NCBI GenBank assembly: GCA_030594675.1
Contig: JAUVES010000058.1
Span: 1 to 5,191 of the forward strand
DNA from: Candidatus Nanohaloarchaea archaeon
GTDB lineage: Archaea; EX4484-52; GLR71
Direction: 5' to 3'
DNA length: 5,191 nucleotides
In this document: piece by piece, positions 1 to 5,191 of the stretch
Layout of the letters: every line of letters starts with the position of its first letter
Position numbering within the stretch: the stretch's first letter is position 1
Program-made: the position numbers and the translations under genes
Notes under the pieces: model-generated
The model's input: the letters and a program-made list of their open reading frames with translations, nothing else
Database searches by the model: none
What the model was told of the DNA's origin: nothing

Positions 1-17
1 GAATAATCTTCTTTATT

Positions 18-25
18 TTTTAAAA
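18..25 (+). promoter_or_regulatory. TATA-like box of elp3
   Basis: The AT-only octamer ttttaaaa is centred about 26 bases upstream of the elp3 ATG, the distance expected between an archaeal TATA box and its transcription start. If it is used, the transcript would begin at or next to the ATG and be leaderless. No purine-rich Shine-Dalgarno sequence lies between the box and the start codon, which fits. The flanking DNA is all AT-rich, so the box is inferred mainly from spacing. Confidence 0.45.
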
Positions 26-47
26 CTATTCTTCTATTATATCTATT

Positions 48-1607
48 ATGCTAGATATTGCCAAAGCTGAAGCACGCAAAATTATAGAAGATATACTTTC
101 AGGTAAGATAAAGGATAAGGTAGCTCTTAGGAAGGCGAAGATAAAACTTTCGCGTGAATCCAAGCTGTCTGGAATCATAAGTAATTCTAAGATATTTGAG
201 TATGCGACAAAAGATGAGAAGAACAGTCTTGGGCTTCTTGTCCGAAAACCTGTACGTACGATATCAGGTGTGTCTATAGTTGCTGTCATGTGCAGGCCAG
301 GCAATTGCCCGGGAAAATGTATATACTGCCCTGATTTTTCAGGTGCTCCACGCAGCTATACAGGTAAGGAGCCTGCAGCTATGCGGGCGCAGAGGATGGA
401 TCATGATCCGTACAGGCAGGTTGAGCATAGGCTGATGCAGCTTGGAGAGATAGGGCACAAGACTTCTAAAGTGGAGCTTATCATCATGGGCGGGACTTTT
501 CCATCGCTTGACTGGGCATATCAGAAGGATTTTGTCAAGCGGTGCTTTGATGCTATGAATGGTTCTGATTCTTCTGATCTTTTAGAAGCGCAGAAACTTA
601 ACGAGACTTCTTTGCACAGGTGTGTGGGTCTCACTGTTGAGACAAGGCCTGATTTTTCAAAGAGGGAACAGATAGGCAGGTTCCTTGAGCTTGGTGCCAC
701 AAGGGTAGAGCTTGGAGTTCAGACGACATCTGATGCAGTGTATAAAAAAGTGAATCGTGGGCATACTGTGGATGATGTTGTTGAAGCGACAAGGTTTCTA
801 AAGGATTCAGGATATAAGGTATGCTATCATTATATGCCCGGGCTTTTTGTTGATATGAAGGAGGATCTTAAGCTTTTTTCAAAGCTGTTTTCTGATTCAG
901 ATTTCAGGCCGGATATGCTTAAGATATATCCTACTCTTATTATTAGAGGGACTAAGCTTTATGATATGTGGAAGGCAGGGAAGTATGAGACTTATTCGAA
1001 TTCAGAAGCTATAGAAGCTATCGCTAAGATGAAATCACTTGTACCAAGATATGTCCGTATCATGCGTGTACAGAGAGATATTCCTGCTTATAATATTGAG
1101 TCAGGTTCTAATCTTGGCAACCTGCGCGAGGAAGTGGACAAGAGGTGCTCAGAGTTAGGCATCAGTTGCAAATGTATACGCTGCAGGGAAGCTGGTCATG
1201 TTCTTTATAAGAAGAAGATTGCTGCTGGAAGTGCTGAGATTGTTGTTGATAAATATGAAGCATCGGGGGGGGTTGAGTTTTTCATATCTAAAGAGGACAA
1301 GAATAATGATATTCTGGAAGGATATGTCAGGATGCGTTATCCTTACAAGCCGTTCAGGTCTGAGATAGATAAAGATTCTGCGATAATCAGGGAGCTTAAG
1401 GTGGTTGGTGCTACAATACCTGTTGGTGAGAAAGGTGATGGCCTTCAGCATAAGGGACTTGGTACTGAGCTTATGTGCAAGGCTGAAGATATTGCCAGGG
1501 GTGATGGAAAGAAGAAGGTTGTTGTCATCTCTGCTGTTGGTACTCGTGGATATTATGAAAAGCTTGGTTATGTTCGCGATGGGGCTTATATGAGCAAGAA
1601 GGTTTGA
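48..1607 (+). CDS. elp3: Elp3-type tRNA uridine-34 carboxymethyl-synthesising enzyme (radical SAM + GNAT)
   Basis: This is a complete 519-residue protein. Known role of the family: it uses S-adenosylmethionine, a 4Fe-4S cluster and acetyl-CoA to start 5-carboxymethyl-type modification of U34 in tRNA anticodons, in the cytoplasm; archaeal Elp3 acts without the other Elongator subunits. Seen in the sequence: a basic helical N-terminus (about 1-75); a cysteine cluster C82, C87, C91, C94 followed by PRSYTGKEPAAMRA; radical-SAM core motifs IIMGGTFP (145-152), GLTVETRPD (194-202), RVELGVQ (219-225) and MLKIYPT (290-296); a probable zinc site C374, C376, C379 with H384; and a C-terminal GNAT domain with the acetyl-CoA loop QHKGLG (467-472) and GYYEKLGY (501-508). 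The length is slightly below the usual 530-550. ATG 48 is the first start after an in-frame stop at 21-23. The Cys87-Cys91 spacing is one residue shorter than the archaeal CPHGKCIYC pattern I recall. The gene converges on the unknown gene at 1682-2182. Confidence 0.96.
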   Translation: MLDIAKAEARKIIEDILSGKIKDKVALRKAKIKLSRESKLSGIISNSKIFEYATKDEKNSLGLLVRKPVRTISGVSIVAVMCRPGNCPGKCIYCPDFSGAPRSYTGKEPAAMRAQRMDHDPYRQVEHRLMQLGEIGHKTSKVELIIMGGTFPSLDWAYQKDFVKRCFDAMNGSDSSDLLEAQKLNETSLHRCVGLTVETRPDFSKREQIGRFLELGATRVELGVQTTSDAVYKKVNRGHTVDDVVEATRFLKDSGYKVCYHYMPGLFVDMKEDLKLFSKLFSDSDFRPDMLKIYPTLIIRGTKLYDMWKAGKYETYSNSEAIEAIAKMKSLVPRYVRIMRVQRDIPAYNIESGSNLGNLREEVDKRCSELGISCKCIRCREAGHVLYKKKIAAGSAEIVVDKYEASGGVEFFISKEDKNNDILEGYVRMRYPYKPFRSEIDKDSAIIRELKVVGATIPVGEKGDGLQHKGLGTELMCKAEDIARGDGKKKVVVISAVGTRGYYEKLGYVRDGAYMSKKV

Positions 1608-1633
1608 TTATTTTAAGAATAATGGTTTGATTA
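1601..1633 (+). repeat. 10-bp direct repeat spanning the elp3 stop
   Basis: The decamer ggtttgatta occurs at 1601-1610, where it contains the elp3 TGA stop codon, and again at 1624-1633, 23 bases later. The sequences after the two copies diverge. It may be the trace of a short local duplication at the gene end, or chance in AT-rich DNA. No function is evident. Confidence 0.4.
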
Positions 1634-1645
1634 GATTCTTTTTTT
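1615..1645 (+). terminator. Hairpin plus T7 tract ending elp3 transcription
   Basis: Eight bases after the elp3 stop, aagaat (1615-1620) can pair with attctt (1635-1640). A further aat/att pairing (1620-1623 region with 1631-1633) is possible across a two-base bulge. The right arm merges into seven T (1639-1645). Archaeal termination depends mainly on the oligo-T tract, so the T run is the stronger evidence and the weak stem is secondary. It lies in the 74-base gap between two convergent genes. No matching T tract was found on the minus strand for the opposing gene. Confidence 0.6.
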
Positions 1646-1681
1646 ATAATATATATAATGTGCTTCCGGTTTATTGCATCT

Positions 1682-2182
1682 TTAAGGTTTAAATGACCAA
1701 GGCACTTCAACAGGTTCTTTAAGTTTGTATGGGTATAAAAATGTATGTTTTATTAAATCTTTGTCTGGAAATATATTTACTATGCAACTCAGATCTATAT
1801 CTAGTATTTCTGTATTGCCTTCTTTGAGAGTATAGGTCTTTTTAAAGACAAGAAGTCCTGTTTTTAATGTTTTTTTGTCATCTAAAACTTTTACGATTTT
1901 TCTTGGATGTGTCTTCATCTCTGCTTTGATTGTATGCGATGGATTCAGCTCAGGTAAAAGATTTGATATGAATCTGTTCAGTCCATCTATATCGTATATT
2001 GTTTCCTGCGGGGCAACCTTGAAATATGCTATTATTTCAGGATTATTATACTCTTCTTCTTCATCAGTTCTTATTAAATCGAATGCAGAATTATCTGTTA
2101 TGTATTCAAAAAATATGTTTTTGTTAGATTTTAATAACTGATAAATTTCCTCTCTAATTGTGCGCTTTTCCGATAGATCCAT
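1682..2182 (-). CDS. Hypothetical protein, 166 residues, unrecognised
   Basis: I do not recognise a family. The predicted protein is soluble and charged, with no signal peptide or membrane segment. It begins with a helical, charged stretch (MDLSEKRTIREEIYQLLKSN), followed by an acidic run DEEEE (about 40-44). The remainder alternates likely strands and turns, such as EIIAYFKVAP, KTLKTGLLVFKKTYTL and TEILDIDLSCIVNIF, and it ends in the proline/aromatic tail PYKLKEPVEVPWSFKP. It contains one cysteine and no metal-binding cluster, nucleotide-binding loop or helix-turn-helix that I can see. Reality as a gene is supported by an uninterrupted frame filling the space between neighbours, a well-placed TATA box 28 bases upstream of the ATG, and a plausible globular composition. 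It lies 64 bases downstream of fba on the same strand but seems separately transcribed. Its base composition is visibly more AT-rich than elp3, which may indicate a less constrained or acquired gene. Confidence 0.78.
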   Translation of the reverse strand: MDLSEKRTIREEIYQLLKSNKNIFFEYITDNSAFDLIRTDEEEEYNNPEIIAYFKVAPQETIYDIDGLNRFISNLLPELNPSHTIKAEMKTHPRKIVKVLDDKKTLKTGLLVFKKTYTLKEGNTEILDIDLSCIVNIFPDKDLIKHTFLYPYKLKEPVEVPWSFKP

Positions 2183-2205
2183 ATACTTGATTCATTGTTT
2201 TTGAT

Positions 2206-2215
2206 ATTTATAAAT
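2206..2215 (-). promoter_or_regulatory. TATA box of the unknown 166-residue gene
   Basis: The palindromic decamer atttataaat is centred about 28 bases upstream of the minus-strand ATG at 2182. On the minus strand it is preceded by the purine-rich aaaag, a reasonable TFB recognition element. It is the best-formed archaeal TATA box in the window and predicts transcription starting at or within a few bases of the ATG, that is, a leaderless mRNA. It also argues that this gene is not simply cotranscribed from fba. Confidence 0.6.
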
Positions 2216-2240
2216 CTTTTCTTTTTAAATACTATTTAGT

Positions 2241-2246
2241 AAAAAA
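2241..2246 (-). terminator. T6 tract directly after the fba stop
   Basis: On the minus strand the fba stop codon TAA is followed at once by six T. Oligo-T alone can terminate archaeal RNA polymerase, so this is a likely end for the fba transcript. A small palindrome, actatttagt (2231-2240), lies just beyond it, but its four-base arms are too short to count as a stable hairpin. With the TATA box further downstream, this separates fba from the next gene. Confidence 0.45.
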
Positions 2247-3101
2247 TTATCCTTTCCCAACACTTCCGAAAAGCTCTATCTTATCTTTTACCAGTTCTTC
2301 TACTGCTGATCTTCCTGGTTCAAGGTATGCTCTTATCTTGTATGTGTCGGGCTTTCCTGCAAATTTGTCTTTTATTGCTTTTGAGAAGACCTGTCTTATC
2401 TCTGTATTGATGTTTATCTTGTTTATGCCTCTTTCTATTGCTTCTTTTATGTCTTTGTCAGGGACTCCTGATGCGCCGTGCATGACAAGTGGCATCTTTA
2501 TCAGTTCTTTTATCTCTTCTATCCTGTCATGAGCTATCTTTGGGTCTTTCTTGAAAGGGCCGTGTGCTGTGCCTATTGCTATAGCCAGAGCGTCTACTTT
2601 TGTATCTTTCACGAATTGTTTTGCCTCTTTTGGCTCTGTCAGGAACATGCTTGAGTCTGCTGTTGATATGAGATCTGATATTACTCCGAGCTTTCCAAGT
2701 TCTGCTTCTACTGAGACTTTTGTTTTTTTTGCAATATTTACAACCTTTTTTGTGATGTCTATGTTTTCCTCAAGCTTTAATGAAGATCCGTCTATCATGA
2801 TGGATGTGTAGCCTGCCTTTATGCAGTCTTTTGCCATGTCGACTGAACCGCCATGATCAAGATGGAGAGCAACAGGAACTTTTGCAGACTTTGCAGCTGC
2901 TACTGCCATTGCTGAAACATAGTTGAGACCCATGTAGTTTATTGCGCCTTCGCTTGTCTGTATAATTACTGGAGATTTCAATTCTTCAGCTGCGCTTATT
3001 ATCGCCTGGAGCGTTTCCATGTTTGTGAAATTAAAAGCTCCAACTGCATAATTTTCACGGTTTGCTTTTACAATTAATTTTTTAAGATTTACAAGTGGCA
3101 T
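2247..3101 (-). CDS. fba: Class II (zinc) fructose-1,6-bisphosphate aldolase
   Basis: This is a complete 284-residue protein, the usual length for the FbaA/GatY/KbaY group (about 284-286). Known reaction: reversible cleavage of fructose 1,6-bisphosphate to glycerone phosphate and glyceraldehyde 3-phosphate, in the cytoplasm. Seen: start MPLVNLKKL and YAVGAFNFTNMET (18-30), as in Bacillus-type FbaA; ALHLDHG (78-84) with zinc ligand H83 and presumed catalytic D82; VEAELG (131-136); IGTAHG (176-181) with zinc ligand H180; VMHGASG (206-212) with zinc ligand H208; phosphate-binding segment NININTEIR (228-236); and AYLEPGR (258-264). The loop after VEAELG normally reads GGxED but here reads GVISD (139-143), placing Ser142 where the catalytic Glu is expected. 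Substrate could be fructose or tagatose bisphosphate; the Bacillus FbaA-like N-terminus and the adjacent PEP synthase favour fructose. Class II aldolase is not the usual archaeal type, so transfer from bacteria is possible. It is divergent from ppsA. Confidence 0.93.
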   Translation of the reverse strand: MPLVNLKKLIVKANRENYAVGAFNFTNMETLQAIISAAEELKSPVIIQTSEGAINYMGLNYVSAMAVAAAKSAKVPVALHLDHGGSVDMAKDCIKAGYTSIMIDGSSLKLEENIDITKKVVNIAKKTKVSVEAELGKLGVISDLISTADSSMFLTEPKEAKQFVKDTKVDALAIAIGTAHGPFKKDPKIAHDRIEEIKELIKMPLVMHGASGVPDKDIKEAIERGINKININTEIRQVFSKAIKDKFAGKPDTYKIRAYLEPGRSAVEELVKDKIELFGSVGKG

Positions 3102-3130
3102 ACAATCACTTAGATTATTGGCTTTGCATG

Positions 3131-3143
3131 TTTATATTTATAT
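3131..3143 (-). promoter_or_regulatory. TATA box of fba
   Basis: The AT-only tract atataaatataaa, read on the minus strand, is centred about 36 bases upstream of the fba ATG at 3101. A start about 26 bases downstream of the box would give a leader of only about ten bases. No Shine-Dalgarno sequence precedes the ATG. Because the tract is AT-rich on both strands, it could also be read toward ppsA, which would give that gene a leader of roughly 55 bases. Confidence 0.5.
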
Positions 3144-3150
3144 GAGAGGA

Positions 3151-3217
3151 TACTAAATAATTATTATGATTTTTTAGTTATTATTATTTGTCGTTTGTTA
3201 TATTTGATGTGAGATAC
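3151..3217 (+). promoter_or_regulatory. Probable ppsA promoter region (exact box uncertain)
   Basis: This is the ppsA-proximal part of the 116-base gap between the divergent fba and ppsA genes. It is almost entirely A and T with several TATA-like stretches: ctaaataatta (3153-3163), ttattatttg (3181-3190) and gttatattt (3197-3205). None is placed as cleanly as the boxes of the other genes. The first would give a leader of about 35 bases. The only ribosome-binding hint is gtga at 3209-3212, five bases before the ATG, which is weak. Confidence 0.35.
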
Positions 3218-5191
3218 ATGAATAAAAATGTAAATGTTTTATGGTTCAAGCAGATAGGTAAGGAAGATACAGAGCGTGTCGGAGGAAAATCTGCAAATCT
3301 TGGTGAGATGGTCAATAAGGTGAAAGTTCCTGTACCACCTGGTTTTGTTACTACATCTGATGCGTATAGGCGTTTTATAGAGTACAATAAGCTTAAGGAA
3401 CTTGTACGGGATACTCTTAGCGGGCTTGATACACATGATATGCGAGCTCTTGCAGATGCAGGACTTAAGATACGGACTGCTATAGAAAAGGGCAAAGTTC
3501 CTGAAGATGTTGAGCATGAGATAATTGATGCGTACAAGAAGCTTGGCGTTATGGTCTCGCAGCTCAATCCTCTTGTTGCTGTGCGGTCATCTGCGACTGC
3601 TGAAGATCTTCCCGGTGCAAGCTTTGCAGGACAGCAGGAGACTTATCTTAATGTCTCCGGTGAAAAGGATCTTGTAATGTATGTGAAGAAGTGTATTGCT
3701 TCTCTTTTTACAAACAGGGCCATATCTTACAGGGTTGATAAAGGCTTTAGCCATTTTGATGTAAACCTTTCTGTTGTTGTGCAGAAAATGGTAAGAAGCG
3801 ATACTGCTATCTCGGGTGTTATGTTCACTCTTGATCCAGATTCGGGCTTTGAAAATGTGATAACAATCAATGGGTCTTATGGGCTTGGTGAATATATTGT
3901 GAAAGGTATTGTGACTCCTGATGAGTTTACAGTGTTCAAGCCAAAGATGACTATTATAGAGAAAAAACTAGGCTCTAAGAAAATTAAGCTTGTAAGGTCT
4001 AAGAAAGGAAATGTTGAGAAGAAGGTATCTGCTGAAAATTCCAGGCAGTTCTGTATTGATGACAAGCAGGTAAAGGTGCTTGCGGAGTATGGAATGCGTA
4101 TTGAAAATCATTATGGCTGTCCTATGGATATTGAATGGGCTCTTGATGGCGATACAAAAAAAATATATATTGTGCAGGCAAGGCCTGAAACAGTCCATGC
4201 TGTTGAAGATTCAAATAAGATAAGGAAATATGTTCTTGAAGGGAAAGGGAAGCTGCTTTTCAGCGGTCTTGCGATAGGCCGGAAGATAGGTATGGGAAAA
4301 GCTAACATAATAAAGAATGCAGGTGAGATATATAAGTTTAAGAAAGGTGATGTGCTTGTCACCAAAATGACTGACCCGGACTGGGAGCCTATAATGAAGA
4401 TAGCGTCTGCTATAGTGACTGATGAAGGTGGAAGGACATCTCATGCAGCAATTGTTTCAAGAGAGATGGGAGTGCCATGTGTTGTTGGGTCTGAGGTTGC
4501 CACTTCCAAGCTTAAGACACGACAAGTAATAACTATTGATTGTTCTGGTGGTGAAGGCAATGTTTACGGCGGCAATTTGAAATTTAAGATTGAAGATAGA
4601 GACCTTAAAAAAATACCTGAGACCAAGACTGATGTCATGCTTAATCTTGGCGAACCGAACCAGGCATTTTCTCTTGCAAAACTACCTGTCAAAGGTGTTG
4701 GCCTTGCGCGTGAAGAGTTTATAATCTTAAGTGAGGTAAAAATGCATCCTATGAAGCTTATAAGTGAAGGAAAAGGTGATGTCTACAGGGATGCTCTTGC
4801 TACAGGTATAGGTAAGATGTGCGCTGCATTTTACCCGAGGCCTGTAATTGTTCGGCTGAGTGATTTTAAGACAGATGAGTATGCGACTCTTGATGGCGGT
4901 GAGAAATATGAGCCTGAAGAGGATAATCCTATGATTGGATGGAGAGGTTCCTCGCGGTATTATGATGAGGATTTCATTCCTGCATTTAAGCTTGAATGCG
5001 AAGCATTGCGCACTGTCCGTTATGATATGGAGCTTGATAATCTTATAATTATGGTTCCTTTCTGCAGGACTATAGAGGAAGCTAAGAAAGTGAAGGTTCA
5101 TCTTGCTAATTATGGTCTTGAGAGGAAAAAAGGGCTTAAATTATTTGTGATGGCTGAGATTCCTTCAAATATTATCCTTGCTGATAAGTTC
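3218..5191 (+). CDS. ppsA: Phosphoenolpyruvate synthase (pyruvate, water dikinase), cut by the window edge
   Basis: The first 658 residues are present and the frame is still open at the right edge. Known reaction: pyruvate + ATP + water to PEP + AMP + phosphate, the entry step of gluconeogenesis; some archaea run it in reverse to make ATP. Seen: an N-terminal ATP-grasp domain with LWFKQIGKED, VGGKSANLGEM (21-31), VAVRSSATAEDLPGASFAGQ (121-140), GSYGLGE (219-225) and IVQARPET (318-325); a swivelling phosphohistidine domain with GGRTSHAAIVSRE and H409 as the phosphoryl carrier; and a C-terminal PEP/pyruvate barrel with GLAREEF (R498), VRLSDFKTDEY (R546), GWRGSSR (R576) and MAEIPSN (E647). By comparison with the 792-residue E. 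coli enzyme, as I recall it, about 100 residues lie beyond the window, including the catalytic Cys of the GICGQ motif. The stretch between R498 and R546 is about 19 residues shorter than in E. coli, as in archaeal enzymes. ATG 3218 is chosen because homologues start similarly; GTG 3209 is the nearest alternative, with an in-frame stop at 3167. Confidence 0.96.
   Translation, partial: MNKNVNVLWFKQIGKEDTERVGGKSANLGEMVNKVKVPVPPGFVTTSDAYRRFIEYNKLKELVRDTLSGLDTHDMRALADAGLKIRTAIEKGKVPEDVEHEIIDAYKKLGVMVSQLNPLVAVRSSATAEDLPGASFAGQQETYLNVSGEKDLVMYVKKCIASLFTNRAISYRVDKGFSHFDVNLSVVVQKMVRSDTAISGVMFTLDPDSGFENVITINGSYGLGEYIVKGIVTPDEFTVFKPKMTIIEKKLGSKKIKLVRSKKGNVEKKVSAENSRQFCIDDKQVKVLAEYGMRIENHYGCPMDIEWALDGDTKKIYIVQARPETVHAVEDSNKIRKYVLEGKGKLLFSGLAIGRKIGMGKANIIKNAGEIYKFKKGDVLVTKMTDPDWEPIMKIASAIVTDEGGRTSHAAIVSREMGVPCVVGSEVATSKLKTRQVITIDCSGGEGNVYGGNLKFKIEDRDLKKIPETKTDVMLNLGEPNQAFSLAKLPVKGVGLAREEFIILSEVKMHPMKLISEGKGDVYRDALATGIGKMCAAFYPRPVIVRLSDFKTDEYATLDGGEKYEPEEDNPMIGWRGSSRYYDEDFIPAFKLECEALRTVRYDMELDNLIIMVPFCRTIEEAKKVKVHLANYGLERKKGLKLFVMAEIPSNIILADKF

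Noticed and set aside
26..304. Minus-strand open frame of 92 codons over the start of elp3
   Set aside because: It is fully antisense to the well-supported elp3 N-terminus, has low-complexity Ser/Ile/Leu content, and no promoter evidence.
1875..2141. Plus-strand open frame of 88 codons opposite the unknown gene
   Set aside because: The minus-strand frame is longer, spans the whole intergenic space, has a well-placed TATA box and a globular charged composition. The plus-strand product is Ser-rich without a promoter.
3155..3189. Seven-base inverted repeat (aaataat ... attattt) between fba and ppsA
   Set aside because: It consists only of A and T in an AT-only region with a 21-base spacer, so chance is a sufficient explanation without comparative data.
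3184..3567. Minus-strand open frame of 127 codons opposite the start of ppsA
   Set aside because: It lies over a strongly conserved ppsA segment on the other strand, has a Ser/Thr/Leu-rich composition typical of an antisense shadow, and would extend into the ppsA promoter region.
4727..5101. Minus-strand open frame of 124 codons inside ppsA
   Set aside because: It is antisense to the conserved PEP synthase barrel and its translation resembles no family.
5100..5191. Apparent truncation of PEP synthase
   Set aside because: The frame is still open and well conserved at the last base, so the missing C-terminus reflects the window edge rather than a broken gene.
1..5191. A new multi-gene defence, mobile or biosynthetic system
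   Set aside because: The four genes are two core metabolic enzymes, one tRNA-modification enzyme and one unknown protein in separate transcription units. No repeats, integrase, toxin-antitoxin pair or CRISPR features were seen.

Overview
The window (5191 bp) looks like chromosomal sequence from an archaeon, most plausibly a small-genome, DPANN-type lineage. Four things point there. Elp3 has no visible Elongator partners. The PEP synthase has the short linker and the TSHAAIVSRE phosphohistidine segment that I associate with archaeal enzymes. AT-rich TATA-like boxes sit about 26-36 bases upstream of start codons that lack Shine-Dalgarno sequences. Oligo-T tracts follow the stop codons. The phylum is an inference; no rRNA or ribosomal protein is present to fix it.

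Layout: (1) 48-1607 (+) is a complete elp3, a radical-SAM/acetyltransferase that modifies the wobble uridine of tRNA. It has a TATA-like box just upstream and a hairpin plus T7 tract just downstream. (2) 1682-2182 (-) is a 166-residue protein I do not recognise, convergent with elp3 and with its own strong TATA box. (3) 2247-3101 (-) is a complete class II fructose-bisphosphate aldolase gene (fba), followed by a T6 tract immediately after its stop codon. (4) 3218-5191 (+) is phosphoenolpyruvate synthase (ppsA). It is divergent from fba and runs off the right edge after 658 codons, about 100 residues short of a full-length enzyme.

How the genes relate: PEP synthase makes PEP from pyruvate and ATP, and the aldolase condenses triose phosphates to fructose 1,6-bisphosphate. 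The divergent fba/ppsA pair, separated by 116 bases, is therefore a small gluconeogenic/glycolytic module that could share control from one intergenic region. Elp3 and the unknown protein have no evident link to this metabolism. Each gene appears to be its own transcription unit.

No tRNA, rRNA, CRISPR array, insertion sequence or phage gene was found, and I found no convincing new multi-gene system. The points most worth checking are the aldolase's altered catalytic loop (Ser where a catalytic Glu is expected), the unusual cysteine spacing in Elp3, the unknown protein, and the apparently leaderless promoter arrangement.
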